The notes beneath the pieces were generated by a model that was not told the DNA's origin, searched no databases, and saw nothing but the letters and a program-made list of their open reading frames with translations. From Pseudomonadota bacterium (GTDB lineage Bacteria > Pseudomonadota > Gammaproteobacteria > Nitrosococcales > Methylophagaceae): a DNA stretch of 64,000 bases. The translations under genes and the position numbers were made by a program. Numbering within the stretch: position 1 is the first letter of the stretch; the number at the start of each line of letters is the position of its first letter. Where the stretch lies: positions 1-64,000 of the forward strand of contig JALIBN010000012.1 in the NCBI GenBank assembly GCA_030576275.1. Reading direction: 5' to 3'. Positions 34,407 through 43,805 of this stretch are shown in pieces.

Positions 34407-35339
34407 ATGAATGATAAATTATCCAAGAGTTGCGACTCTGGATTGATTCAAGCGATGGATCGTCTCTCAAAAACACTTGATAGCTTTTTACCTGATGACC
34501 AAAGGCAAACCCAATCATTATTACCAGATGCCCTTGCTTATCGCTGGCAATATAGTCAAGGGATGTTTATACGGGGGGCTTTAGTACCCGTATTGTCACC
34601 TCAACTCATTTCATTCTCCAATCTCAGAAATATCGATAAGCAGATTGATCAATTGTATAACAATACACGTCAGTTTGTTAACGGTTTCCCAGAAAATAAT
34701 GTACTAATGACGGGCGCTAGAGGAACCGGTAAGTCTTCATTAGTACGAGCGTGTCTCGAGGCATTTCACAACCAAGGGCTACGCCTTATTGAAGTTGAAA
34801 AAGAGCACCTCAATGATCTCCCCGATATTCTTAACCTGATTAGAAATAACAAAGAGAAATATTTGATATTTTGTGATGATCTTTCCTTTGAAGAAGGCGA
34901 GAATAGCTATAAAGGCTTAAAAACCGTTCTGGATGGTTCTATTGTCGGCTCACTAGAAAATGTACTCGTTTATGCCACATCAAATAGAAGGCACATGATC
35001 ACTGAGCGTATGAGTGACAACTTTGAACACAGAAATGATAATCAAGGTGAAATACATCCAGGTGATGCCGTAGAAGAAAAAATCTCTCTCTCGGATCGTT
35101 TTGGTCTACAGCTTACGTTCTACAGCTTTAATCAAGATCAATATCTAGATGCAGTCAGCCATTGGCTAAACAGTTTTGGTATTAAGCTTTGTGATGATGA
35201 GAAGATTCGTTTTGAAGCCATCCAGTGGGCGACAGGACGAGGAACTCGTTCTGGTCGTATAGCTTGGCAGTTTGCAAGAGATTATGCAGGAAGAAAAATG
35301 ATGGTTGATGCGGATGAGCTAAATTCAGACGTCAGATAA
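34407..35339 (+). CDS. DUF815-family AAA-type ATPase
   Basis: A 310-residue P-loop protein. Walker A is MTGARGTGKSSLVRA (Gly-Lys-Ser near residues 106-112), Walker B is YLIFCDDLSF, sensor-1-like is VLVYATSNRRH, and arginine-rich GRGTRSGRIAWQFARDY lies near the end. This is the DUF815 pattern, related to the DnaC/Cdc48-like AAA+ ATPases; function unknown. Start ATG at 34407 was chosen (GGAA seven bases before it) over TTG at 34395. It lies alone between the tRNA-Met fragment and the intact tRNA-Met. Confidence 0.88.
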   Translation: MNDKLSKSCDSGLIQAMDRLSKTLDSFLPDDQRQTQSLLPDALAYRWQYSQGMFIRGALVPVLSPQLISFSNLRNIDKQIDQLYNNTRQFVNGFPENNVLMTGARGTGKSSLVRACLEAFHNQGLRLIEVEKEHLNDLPDILNLIRNNKEKYLIFCDDLSFEEGENSYKGLKTVLDGSIVGSLENVLVYATSNRRHMITERMSDNFEHRNDNQGEIHPGDAVEEKISLSDRFGLQLTFYSFNQDQYLDAVSHWLNSFGIKLCDDEKIRFEAIQWATGRGTRSGRIAWQFARDYAGRKMMVDADELNSDVR

Positions 35340-35466
35340 ACGTTCTAAACTTGTCAGGCGTCATTAGACAAGATGATGAACAGGAAGTTAATTTCTAAAT
35401 TGATGTTGTGATACAACTACAAGAGGATTGTAGAGTTTAAACCCTTACCCATTGCGGGTAAATTAG

Positions 35467-35543
35467 TGGTGGCTATACCTAGATTCGAACTAGGGACCCC
35501 ATCATTATGAGTGATGTGCTCTAACCAACTGAGCTATATAGCC
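35467..35543 (-). tRNA. tRNA-Met (anticodon CAT)
   Basis: A complete 77-base cloverleaf on the minus strand including encoded CCA. Acceptor stem GGCTATA / TATAGCC, D-arm AGCTCAGTTGGTTAGAGC, anticodon loop CTCATAA with CAT, T-loop TTCGAAT. The close match to E. coli metT in D- and anticodon arms points to elongator methionine tRNA rather than a tRNA-Ile2, though the lysidine type cannot be fully excluded. Confidence 0.95.
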
Positions 35544-35603
35544 ATACTAAGTAGGGCATTTTACGATGCCATAAATAAAACATCAAGAAATTACTTAATT
35601 TAT

Positions 35604-36629
35604 TTACAACCAATCCGTTAATTGGACACCAAAACCGATACTATTCGAGTAGGCGTCGTAATCAATAAGGCTTTCACCATAGCCATTAAACCATTGAACA
35701 TAGCCCCTTACGTTGTTTGATAAAGGGAAACTCCAGTTTAATTGAAACGCACCATGATTATCGCTCGTACTTAAGTTATCTCTAATCATGAAATCAAAGT
35801 TTTGGTTTCCTCTTTTATATAAACCAATAAACTCAAAGTTACCTAAATAATCATCGATATCTGGATTATTGTCATCTTCCAATTTTTCAGGAATTCGCCA
35901 CCATGGTTTTGCAGAAAAAAACCAGTTGCCTTTTTCAAAGATAAAATCGGCATACACCCTATTCCAGCTTCGCGATAAAGTACCTGCTTGACCATTTGAT
36001 TGGTGGACTATCCCAGTACGGACAACAGAGTTATGGAAGCCAAAAATAGTCGTGTCATTTCTAAATGATAACCACATTTCTGGCTCGTGGTTCGACTCCC
36101 GAAAAGGTGAAGAGCCCGCTTTATTAAATTGTTGCCAGAAAGATCGGTTGGTATAAGCCGCGTAAAGGTCACCCTGACCATTAAATAAACCACGTGCTAG
36201 TGGCACTTTCAGACTAAGTTGAAATTTGGTTTCCCATGGTTGAAAATGCACGTTCTTATCGGGAAACGCTTCTTTGAAGGGCGCCTCGTGTGGTGATGCC
36301 AGATTATTACTGATGATAATATAATTAGGCTTGTGTGGATGTAATGAAAATGGATTGTTGTTCTCTGATTCAAATGATAATCGACGGGCTAATGCCGATT
36401 CAACAGTGACCATGCCATCTTCATCCGGCAAGGCAATTTCCGCCGTATTGGCATCACTAGAACGTTTAATTCTTAACTTATCACAACGTGATTTTAATTC
36501 TCCAATCGTGACCGTATCTGCTGACATCGCCAGCTGCTCTTGCAGACATTGGTCAATATTTGTTGCTATAGCAAACTGCATGGAAAAGATCCCCCAGCAA
36601 CCGGCCAACAAACTCATCATAAGTTTCAT
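35604..36629 (-). CDS. pldA: Outer-membrane phospholipase A1 (PldA/OMPLA)
   Basis: Calcium-dependent outer-membrane phospholipase, a beta barrel active as a dimer when phospholipids reach the outer leaflet. The catalytic HQSNG box (His209, Ser211) and the third catalytic residue Asn223 in SRSWNRVY are present. A signal peptide (LMMSLLAGCWGIFSMQFAIA) and an N-terminal extension of about 100 residues precede the barrel; this extension is longer than in E. coli PldA. The ATG at 36629 was chosen because it gives MKL plus a proper signal peptide. Sequence ends in LTDWL. Confidence 0.93.
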   Translation of the reverse strand: MKLMMSLLAGCWGIFSMQFAIATNIDQCLQEQLAMSADTVTIGELKSRCDKLRIKRSSDANTAEIALPDEDGMVTVESALARRLSFESENNNPFSLHPHKPNYIIISNNLASPHEAPFKEAFPDKNVHFQPWETKFQLSLKVPLARGLFNGQGDLYAAYTNRSFWQQFNKAGSSPFRESNHEPEMWLSFRNDTTIFGFHNSVVRTGIVHQSNGQAGTLSRSWNRVYADFIFEKGNWFFSAKPWWRIPEKLEDDNNPDIDDYLGNFEFIGLYKRGNQNFDFMIRDNLSTSDNHGAFQLNWSFPLSNNVRGYVQWFNGYGESLIDYDAYSNSIGFGVQLTDWL

Positions 36630-36686
36630 TTCAATTTCATCCAAAAATCAGTTAGTTATCAACCATACTTTTATCACTATTATTCC

Positions 36687-37826
36687 TTATTTCAATCGAA
36701 CACTAAACCGTAATACCAAAGCAATCAATAGAAACACCATCTGTCCCAATACGAAATATAACCATTGTGCATTCAATAGCGGCACGGCGACGCTCGCGAC
36801 AGCCGCACAAATCGACATTTGGATAAAACTTTGCATCGCCGCTGCCGCACCACGGTTATCTGGAAAGCAGTCTAAAGCCAAAATAGTCACTGCAGGCATG
36901 ATGATCGCCATTCCTAATGAATACAGTACCAAGGGTGGAATAACCGTCATAATCTGCGCTTCAAATAGCGAGGCTTGAATTATATTAATAGTAACTGCTA
37001 TCGCCATAACCCCAAGCCCTACATTTATTGTTCGTTTCGTTGGCCAGTAATGTGCCAGCCGGCTACTGATATAAGAGCCCACCATCATGCCGCCAACCAT
37101 TGGCATAAATTGCAGACTAAAGTCATGACGATCCAGCCCTAAAAAGTCATAGATAACGGTGGGTGCGCCAGCGATATAAAGGAATAAACCTGCGAAGGCA
37201 AAAGAGACCGTAAATACCAGCCCTAGAAATCGACCATGCACTAACATCCGAGCATAAACTTTAATAACAGTAAGAGGATGTGCTGACTGTCGTCGCGAAT
37301 AACTCAAGGTTTCCTCGACAAAAATAACGAGCGCAATTACTAGCCCTCCTAAACTCGTCAAAAACCAGAAAATACTATGCCAGCCCGAAACGTCGTATAA
37401 CCAAGCGCCAACGAGCGGTGCAACCGCTGGTGCGATAGCAAACATCAGCATGACATGGGACATTGCTTTATGTGCATCTTCTGCAGAATAGGCATCTCGG
37501 ATCATGGCTCGACCAGCAACCAAACCTCCACTCGCCGCCAAGCCCTGCAAAATGCGAAGTAGTAGGAAGGTATCAATATCTTCAGCTAAAGCACAGCCTG
37601 CAGAGGCCAAAACATAGAGTACCGAACTCGCCAGAATAACAAGGCGACGTCCGATGCGATCCGACAGCGGACCCCAAAATAACGTTGAGATAGCAAACGC
37701 CGCCAAATAGGCGCCCAAGCTTTGTGAAAGTATTGCTCGCCCAACACCAAATTCGGCTTCGATACCAGGAAAAGCAGGCAAATAAGCATCGATGCTAAAA
37801 GGTGCCAGCATCGATAATAAGGCCAC
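36687..37826 (-). CDS. Bcr/CflA-family multidrug efflux MFS transporter
   Basis: Major-facilitator exporter of 379 residues with twelve expected helices. Family motifs: PFSIDAYLPAFPGIEAEFG after helix 1, WGPLSDRIGRR (motif A), LQGLAASGGLVAGRAMIRD and APAVAPLVGAWL. Substrate is likely small drugs or amino-acid-like compounds. The only ordinary start, GTG at 37826, cuts into helix 1 and has no ribosome site; the frame stays open upstream to 37883 without ATG, GTG or TTG. The real start may use a rare codon or lie across a frameshift. Confidence 0.85.
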   Translation of the reverse strand: MALLSMLAPFSIDAYLPAFPGIEAEFGVGRAILSQSLGAYLAAFAISTLFWGPLSDRIGRRLVILASSVLYVLASAGCALAEDIDTFLLLRILQGLAASGGLVAGRAMIRDAYSAEDAHKAMSHVMLMFAIAPAVAPLVGAWLYDVSGWHSIFWFLTSLGGLVIALVIFVEETLSYSRRQSAHPLTVIKVYARMLVHGRFLGLVFTVSFAFAGLFLYIAGAPTVIYDFLGLDRHDFSLQFMPMVGGMMVGSYISSRLAHYWPTKRTINVGLGVMAIAVTINIIQASLFEAQIMTVIPPLVLYSLGMAIIMPAVTILALDCFPDNRGAAAAMQSFIQMSICAAVASVAVPLLNAQWLYFVLGQMVFLLIALVLRFSVRLK

Positions 37827-38304
37827 GATAATCGTCAGATGTGGGCTGGTGATTTTATTTTTAATATGGAAGTCCGTTAATACTTATATCAGGCATTGAT
37901 CAACTTCAAGGTCGGCCATAAAGTCTGCTTCTTGCCGAGCTAAAAGCTTGAGGGTGTTACTGTTTCAACTTCAGACCTAATCGCGGATTTTGTCACGGCT
38001 AATATCCCGGCTTGGCAATTCATTAAAGCCCAGTACAATAGGCAGAAAGAGTCCAACTCGCGTATCTAAAATAATTATCGACTACAATAACAGATTGGCC
38101 ATGATCAATAAGCAAAAATAATACTTCGTTCAAGGCTACAATCATAAACATCAGGCCACTCTATTCCGTTAATATAACTTTTTATAAACATAATCCTATC
38201 GCACTAGTACAGCAGCACAAGAACAAGGCGCATCACTATATTTGATGTCGCCATTAAGCATGTAAATAGACAGTAAAGAACACAATCTCGAGGATAAAGT
38301 CACT
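37827..38304. other. Intergenic region with no recognised gene
   Basis: About 480 bases between bcr-like and arfB, which diverge. Apart from the open extension of the exporter frame (37827-37883), a 26-codon frame on the minus strand with a protein-like ending (LARQEADFMADLEVDQCLI) stops at about 37884 but has no start or family match. The remainder is AT-rich with stops in all frames. It may be decayed coding DNA. Confidence 0.5.
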
Positions 38305-38718
38305 TTGTTAACAATCTCAACCAGCGTTTCATTACCAGATGATGAGATAGAACTCACTGCCATCCGCGCTCAAGGAGCCGGTGGACAGAATGTAAATAAG
38401 GTTTCTTCAGCGATTCATCTACGGTTTGATATCAAAGCCTCATCCTTACCCGATTTTTATAAAGAACGGTTATTAGGCCTGCGTGGTCAAAGAATCAGTA
38501 AAGATGGCGTTATTATCCTCAAAGCACAAAAATTTCGTACCCAAGAAAAAAACCGACAAGAAGCGCTTGATCGATTAGTAGAGATGATCAAATCAGCAGT
38601 CATTGTGCAAAAAGCTCGACGAGCCACCAAGGCCACCAAAGGGTCACAACGAAGACGGATGGATCGTAAAACCTTGCATGGTAAAAATAAAGCGTTACGC
38701 GGCAAGGTATCTGAGTAA
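38305..38718 (+). CDS. arfB: Ribosome rescue hydrolase ArfB (YaeJ)
   Basis: Codon-independent peptidyl-tRNA hydrolase that frees stalled ribosomes. The 137 residues carry the release-factor-like GGQ in AQGAGGQNVNKVSSAIHLRF and a long basic C-terminal tail (RRATKATKGSQRRRMDRKT) that inserts into the mRNA channel. Length is normal. The start is TTG at 38305 with GAGGA ten bases upstream; this gives the common short N-terminus before SVSLPDDEI. Confidence 0.94.
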   Translation: MLTISTSVSLPDDEIELTAIRAQGAGGQNVNKVSSAIHLRFDIKASSLPDFYKERLLGLRGQRISKDGVIILKAQKFRTQEKNRQEALDRLVEMIKSAVIVQKARRATKATKGSQRRRMDRKTLHGKNKALRGKVSE

Positions 38719-38768
38719 GTTGTAAAAATTAGTACCTACAGATAACATTAAAACGAGAACAAACTAAA

Positions 38769-39218
38769 ATGAAAATATGGGTAGATGCTGACGCCTGTCC
38801 GGGTGTGATTAAAGACATTTTATTTCGAGCAGCCGAGCGCACCAAAGTTAATATGACGCTAGTTGCAAATCACAGCATGCGGATCCCACCATCTAGTTAT
38901 GTTACTTTTGTGCATGTTACCCAAGGCTTTGATGTCGCCGATAATGAAATAGTACAAAGGCTCTCCGCCGGTGACTTAGTAATAACCGGCGATATTCCAC
39001 TGGCATCGGAAGTCATCGATAAAGGCGCACATGCCCTCAATCCGCGTGGTGAGTTATACACCACGGATAATATAAAAGCTCGACTCAGCATGAGAGATTT
39101 AATGGAAACCTTACGTGATAACGGCGTTAATACCGGTGGCCCAGCACCATTAAGTCAGGCTGATCGCCAAGCCTTCGCCAATCAACTAGATAGTTTTCTC
39201 ACTAAATACGCTAAGTAG
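38769..39218 (+). CDS. YaiI/YqxD-family (DUF188) protein
   Basis: A 149-residue cytoplasmic protein starting with the family signature [18 protein letters not shown], followed by [18 protein letters not shown] and [19 protein letters not shown]. The aspartates in these motifs resemble those of PIN-domain nucleases, but no activity is established for this family to my knowledge. It is 50 bases after arfB in the same direction and may share its transcript. Confidence 0.92.
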   Translation: MKIWVDADACPGVIKDILFRAAERTKVNMTLVANHSMRIPPSSYVTFVHVTQGFDVADNEIVQRLSAGDLVITGDIPLASEVIDKGAHALNPRGELYTTDNIKARLSMRDLMETLRDNGVNTGGPAPLSQADRQAFANQLDSFLTKYAK

Positions 39219-39255
39219 CATTCAGCTTCAAATTAGAGGTTTTTATATACCGAAA

Positions 39256-40182
39256 ATGGAAAAATCAAATATTCATTTTGCTAACGAATTGGCTGATCTA
39301 TTAAAGCCATTTGAGCAATCACTAGAGCAACGTAAAGTTCAGAAGCTAAAGCTAATCATTCATGCTGGCACACCCAAAACGGGCACAACGAGCATTCAAA
39401 TCTACCTCGACAAAAAGCAAGGCAAGCTCAGAAGAAAAGGGATTCTTTATCCCCATAATCATAAAAAATTAAATAATTCCAACGCACCTAAACACCAATG
39501 GTTTGAGAAAAACTTAGTTACAACGCACTTGGAAAACTTCCTAGAAAACTTTAAGAACATAATCTCGCAAGTTAAAGAAGACACTCACACTATCATCCTA
39601 TCATCTGAAGGTATTTATAATTACTGGTGGGATTTTCCTGACCAATCAAAAGAATTGTTATGTGAGCTGGGTAAGTGCTTCAATATTGAAATATGGGCAT
39701 GGTTTCGTGAACCACTCGAATTTATTGAAGACTATTACAAACAATGTATTCGCAACCCACAAGTTGAAAATAACCCGTGTTATGGCAAAAACTTATCCTT
39801 TGCTGACATGTTAGATATCAAATGGTTTTCTCAACATTTAAACTATCAAGGCTTCATCACCGAATGCCAATCATTGTTTGGTAAAAATAACGTTTTAGCA
39901 TTTAAATACCAAGGTGATGTGGTCCAAGAAGTCATTCAGAAATTAGGGCTCGCAACGCCACACGACAGCCCAACCCCAAGATATAACAAGAGTTTAAACA
40001 GTGCTTCGGTAGCATTACTGAGAACGATAAACCACTATGATATTAGAGCAAAAGACAAAGCGCTTTTGATGCCTCATTTAAGAGAAATAAGTGGGATTAT
40101 CGAGAATTACGCTAATGATATATTGATCGATGAAGAGTCTAGAAAAAGAGTCCTTGAGATGGCTAGGCCTATAATTTTCTAA
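39256..40182 (+). CDS. Sulfotransferase-like P-loop protein
   Basis: A 308-residue protein with LIIHAGTPKTGTTSIQIYL (residues about 34-52), a match to the 5'-phosphosulfate loop of PAPS-dependent sulfotransferases. WAWFREPLEFIEDYYKQCI fits the second, 3'-phosphate-binding motif (Arg-Glu/Asp-Pro). Its acceptor cannot be told; glycans or lipids are usual. The DNA is visibly richer in A+T and lysine/asparagine codons than neighbours, and it sits between a housekeeping gene and a hairpin-rich repeat, so transfer is plausible. No signal peptide or membrane helix. PAPS-synthesis genes are not nearby. Confidence 0.68.
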   Translation: MEKSNIHFANELADLLKPFEQSLEQRKVQKLKLIIHAGTPKTGTTSIQIYLDKKQGKLRRKGILYPHNHKKLNNSNAPKHQWFEKNLVTTHLENFLENFKNIISQVKEDTHTIILSSEGIYNYWWDFPDQSKELLCELGKCFNIEIWAWFREPLEFIEDYYKQCIRNPQVENNPCYGKNLSFADMLDIKWFSQHLNYQGFITECQSLFGKNNVLAFKYQGDVVQEVIQKLGLATPHDSPTPRYNKSLNSASVALLRTINHYDIRAKDKALLMPHLREISGIIENYANDILIDEESRKRVLEMARPIIF

Positions 40183-40254
40183 TGGCGGAGATAACATGGG
40201 ATAAAGATAAGGCTTATCTCATTGAGTTTCAATCAAATACCCATGGATGCCCTT

Positions 40255-40445
40255 ATACGAAGCCGAGCATCGGAAGAAATGAATGATCAAATACTACGGT
40301 GTTTGAGCGAAGCGAGTTGCGTAGTATTTCATTCAGTTCTGAGAAGCGCAGGGAACCCGTTAGGGCTAGTATGGGATTGGCCTTTTTTGGTTCGTTTTTT
40401 GGCCACGCAAAAAATGAACGCCCAAGCGGCAGCGACAACCCTCTA
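40255..40445. repeat. Hairpin-rich intergenic repeat-like element
   Basis: Two stem-loops lie here. In the first, 40281-40298 pairs with 40320-40334 (15 bp with a 2-base bulge, arms around AAATACTACG / CGTAGTATTT) with GCGAAGCGAG in the loop. In the second, GTTCGTTTTTT (40390-40400) pairs with AAAAAATGAAC (40409-40419) at 10 of 11 positions. The general look (AGCGCAGGGAACCCGTTAGGG, then a T-rich block and GGCCACGC) resembles multi-copy intergenic repeats of gammaproteobacteria. Only one copy occurs in this window, so repetition is not shown. A 74-codon frame across it is not a gene. Confidence 0.5.
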
Positions 40446-40497
40446 ACTACAAAACCGAAATCAAGTGGCTGAACCTTAATCGCTCTTAATTTGAACC

Positions 40498-41514
40498 TTA
40501 TTTAAACCAATGACGAGTCCGATTGGCAAAATAGACCAGCGACAACATCACTGGGACCTCCACTAACACACCAACTACTGTTGCTAGAGCCGCGCCTGAA
40601 TGCAGGCCAAACAGTGAAATTGCAACGGCAACAGCCAGTTCAAAGAAGTTAGATGCACCAATCATTGATGCTGGGGCGGCGATATTATGAGCCAGCTTCA
40701 AGCGTTTTGCTGCCAGATAGGTAATAGCAAAAATCCCGTAAGTCTGAATAAGTAATGGAATAGCAATCAACAAGATAGTTTCTGGTTGCTCAATAATGAC
40801 TTCAGCTTGAAAGCCAAATAATAAAATCACGGTTGCCAATAATCCCAAGATTGACCAAGGTTTTATGGTGTTTAAAAATGATTGTAAACGATGGCCTTGA
40901 CCATTTTTATTTAAACTATTTCGAGTCAAGACTCCTGCAATCAACGGTAATACCACATATAACACCACTGAAATGAGTAGCGTTTGCCAAGGTACAACGA
41001 TATCGCTGACGCCCAATAAAAATGCGGCGATAGGTGCAAAGGCGAAGATCATAATAATGTCGTTAATTGAAACTTGAACTAAGGTGTAATTAGGGTCGCC
41101 TTTGGTTAACTGACTCCAGATAAATACCATCGCCGTGCAGGGTGCCACACCCAGCAAAATCATACCGGCAATATACTGATTCGCCGTTTCAGGGGAAACT
41201 AAATCGGCAAATATCAATCTGAAAAACAACCAACCCAGTAATGCCATGGTGAAGGGTTTAATAAACCAGTTAACGATGACAGTCAGCACGATGCCTTTGG
41301 GTTGTTTGCCAACATTTTTGATGGCATGGAAATCAATTTGCACCATCATCGGGTAAATCATCAACCAGATAAAGACTGCGATAATCAAATTAACATGGGC
41401 GAATTCAAGCTCAGCGATTAAGCCAAAAAAAGCAGGGAACAGACTGCCCATCATCACACCAATAAGAATGCACAGCCCTACCCATACCGATAAATAGCGT
41501 TCAAAAATACCCAT
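40498..41514 (-). CDS. acr3: Arsenite efflux permease of the ACR3 family
   Basis: Inner-membrane exporter of arsenite, about ten helices, 338 residues. The conserved functional cysteine is Cys126 in [30 protein letters not shown] and [13 protein letters not shown] are family marks. It is last of the minus-strand cluster arsR-gapdh-arsJ-acr3, 41 bases after arsJ, and would expel the arsenite made by ArsC (45364). Confidence 0.93.
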   Translation of the reverse strand: MGIFERYLSVWVGLCILIGVMMGSLFPAFFGLIAELEFAHVNLIIAVFIWLMIYPMMVQIDFHAIKNVGKQPKGIVLTVIVNWFIKPFTMALLGWLFFRLIFADLVSPETANQYIAGMILLGVAPCTAMVFIWSQLTKGDPNYTLVQVSINDIIMIFAFAPIAAFLLGVSDIVVPWQTLLISVVLYVVLPLIAGVLTRNSLNKNGQGHRLQSFLNTIKPWSILGLLATVILLFGFQAEVIIEQPETILLIAIPLLIQTYGIFAITYLAAKRLKLAHNIAAPASMIGASNFFELAVAVAISLFGLHSGAALATVVGVLVEVPVMLSLVYFANRTRHWFK

Positions 41515-41555
41515 TGAATAACCTCCATTTAGAACTATCCACTACAGCATCAGCA

Positions 41556-42773
41556 TTAGGCATGACGAGGTAGTTTAGTCGACAACAATGCGGCGGCCCC
41601 TACAAACAAAGAAGAAGTAATTAAGCATCCGATCAAACTATATTGCTGATAAATCAAACCAGATAAAATAGTGCCCGTTAAGCGTCCACCAGCATTGGCC
41701 ATATAATAAAACCCCACATTCATTGCCACCTCGTAATGGTCTGACCATTCAACGATGAGGTAAGAATGTACGGCAGAATTCAAGGCAAAGATAATTGCAA
41801 ACAGGCTTAAACCAATAATAATGACATTGGCTGGATCAAGTTGTTGATAAAGTGCAAAAGCCATTATTACAGGCAACAGCATTAAAAGTACCGCTAGTCC
41901 TTGAGCTGTTTTGCCATCTGGTGAGTGTCCACGCGGCGTATTTTTGAGCAGTTTTGGGGTCGCGGCTTGTAGCACACCATAGCCAATAATCCACAAAGCA
42001 AAAAAAGTACCTACCTGTGCAAAATCCCAGCCTAAGCTTGATGTTAAATATACCGGTAGTCCAACAACAAACCACACATCGCGCGAACCAAATAAAAAAA
42101 ACCGAGCGGCAGATAACCAATTAATTGCTGGGTCATTAGCAAATATTTGTGAGAACTTAGCTTTAGTTTTTGGTTTACCTAGATCACTTGGCAATAGAAA
42201 CCAGGTCAGTAGTAAAACAAGAAATAAACAACCGGACAATACATATAAAGCGCCGTTAAACCCATAAACCGATAACAATAAACCACCTAAGAAAAACCCC
42301 ACGCCTTTCAGAGTATTTTTCGAACCGGTTAATATGGCAATCCATTTGAATAATAGGTTTGAAGTTGTATTGTCCGTTGCGGTCGGCACAAATAATTTAA
42401 CGCTGGCCTTGGCACTCATTTTATTCAGATCTTTGGCAATGCCGGATAACGCTTGAGCGGCCATCACATATATGATCGTCAGATATTCCGTAGGCACCGT
42501 CAGCATTAACAAAGCAAAGACCTGTAATAACATGCCGACATGCATCGTCGTATTAAGGCCAAAGCGAGCGCCTAACCAACCACCGACTAAATTAGTGATA
42601 ATCCCAAAAAACTCATAAAACAAAAACAAGCTGGCAATCGCAAATGGCGTGTAACCAAGCTGATGAAAATATAGCACCACCAGCATTCTAATTGCACCAT
42701 CAGTTAGTGTAAAAGCCCAATATCCGCCGGTGATTACGGCATAATTGCGTAAATTATTAACCGCGGCATTCAC
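41556..42773 (-). CDS. arsJ: Organoarsenical efflux MFS transporter ArsJ
   Basis: Major-facilitator protein of 405 residues, about twelve helices. YWAFTLTDGAIRMLVVLYFHQLGYTP near the start and DLNKMSAKASVKLFVP are typical of ArsJ. It exports 1-arseno-3-phosphoglycerate, the unstable product formed when GAPDH uses arsenate in place of phosphate; the compound breaks down outside, giving net arsenate efflux. The call rests on the motif and on the adjacent GAPDH gene, 2 bases upstream, which is the diagnostic pair. Confidence 0.93.
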   Translation of the reverse strand: MNAAVNNLRNYAVITGGYWAFTLTDGAIRMLVVLYFHQLGYTPFAIASLFLFYEFFGIITNLVGGWLGARFGLNTTMHVGMLLQVFALLMLTVPTEYLTIIYVMAAQALSGIAKDLNKMSAKASVKLFVPTATDNTTSNLLFKWIAILTGSKNTLKGVGFFLGGLLLSVYGFNGALYVLSGCLFLVLLLTWFLLPSDLGKPKTKAKFSQIFANDPAINWLSAARFFLFGSRDVWFVVGLPVYLTSSLGWDFAQVGTFFALWIIGYGVLQAATPKLLKNTPRGHSPDGKTAQGLAVLLMLLPVIMAFALYQQLDPANVIIIGLSLFAIIFALNSAVHSYLIVEWSDHYEVAMNVGFYYMANAGGRLTGTILSGLIYQQYSLIGCLITSSLFVGAAALLSTKLPRHA

Positions 42774-42775
42774 AA

Positions 42776-43789
42776 CTACATCGTCCGAGCAATCATATTG
42801 GCGATATCAATCATTCGATTAACATAACCCCATTCATTGTCATACCACGCCAAGATCTTCACTTGCGTGCCATTAATGACCATGGTGGAAGGCGCATCAA
42901 TAATCGCTGAACGAGGATCATTGGTGTAATCAGCAGACACTAATGGTCGTGTTTCATAACCCAATACATCCTTTAATGAACTTTCGGCGGCGGCTTTAAA
43001 TAAGGCATTTACCTGTTCAGCATCTGTTGCTGTATTGGACTCAAACACAAAGTCGGTAAGTGAACCATTCAATAAAGGTACACGTACCGCTAAACCATTC
43101 AATTTACCTTCCAATTCAGGGAATATTTTCGTAATAGCCTTAGCCGAACCTGTGGTTGTGGGAATTAGCGATTGACCACTCGCACGAGCACGACGTAAAT
43201 CTTTGTGACCTTTATCGACAATTGTTTGGGTATTAGTGATGTTGTGAATGGTGGTCATCGAACCATGTTTAATCCCTAAAGATTCGTGCATAACTTTCAC
43301 TATCGGCGCTAGACAATTAGTCGTACACGATGCTGCCGTCACAATATGATGCAGTGCTGGATCGTACCGTTCATGGTTGACGCCATAGACCAGATTAAGT
43401 GCTGGATCAGGACAAGGCGCAGAAACCACTATTTTTTTAATACCTTGATCAAAATATGTTTGTAACTGTTCGGCTGTTTTGAATTTTCCAGAACACTCCA
43501 GCAGAAGATCAATCTTGTAATCCGCCCAATTGACTCCCTCGGGTGTGCTATCTTGGCTAAAGCTTATGCGGCTGTCATCAATACTTATCTGAGTATCAGT
43601 GCTTGAGATGACTTTATCTTGTCCCCAACGGCCATGTACCGAGTCAAATTGTAATAAGTGGGCATGACAAGCGGCATCGCCTTTTGTTTCATTAATATGC
43701 ACAAACTCGAGCTCGTCACTATTCCATCCCGCCTGCAAAGCGAGCTTGCCCATACGACCAAAACCATTGATACCGACACGTATTGTCAT
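42776..43789 (-). CDS. ArsJ-associated glyceraldehyde-3-phosphate dehydrogenase
   Basis: A 337-residue GAPDH of the arsenic-cluster type. N-terminal NAD fold [18 protein letters not shown], catalytic Cys155 in [12 protein letters not shown], and substrate-site [18 protein letters not shown] are present. In this setting it makes 1-arseno-3-phosphoglycerate from arsenate and glyceraldehyde-3-phosphate for export by ArsJ. Since GAPDH is multi-copy in many species, a glycolytic role cannot be excluded, but the position between arsR and arsJ argues for detoxification. Confidence 0.93.
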   Translation of the reverse strand: MTIRVGINGFGRMGKLALQAGWNSDELEFVHINETKGDAACHAHLLQFDSVHGRWGQDKVISSTDTQISIDDSRISFSQDSTPEGVNWADYKIDLLLECSGKFKTAEQLQTYFDQGIKKIVVSAPCPDPALNLVYGVNHERYDPALHHIVTAASCTTNCLAPIVKVMHESLGIKHGSMTTIHNITNTQTIVDKGHKDLRRARASGQSLIPTTTGSAKAITKIFPELEGKLNGLAVRVPLLNGSLTDFVFESNTATDAEQVNALFKAAAESSLKDVLGYETRPLVSADYTNDPRSAIIDAPSTMVINGTQVKILAWYDNEWGYVNRMIDIANMIARTM

Positions 43790-43805
43790 TTTTTAATTCC
43801 CATTA

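Noticed and set aside
35440-35466. Terminator for tRNA-Met (TTACCC / GGGTAA stem)
   Set aside because: The stem is only 6 bp and no T-run follows on the transcribed strand.
38000-38304. Decayed gene upstream of arfB
   Set aside because: Only a short protein-like end on the minus strand was found; no family match and many stops, so it is not listed as a pseudogene.
40222-40446. 74-codon frame in the hairpin-rich element
   Set aside because: It runs across the inverted repeats and is best explained as chance reading through a non-coding repeat.
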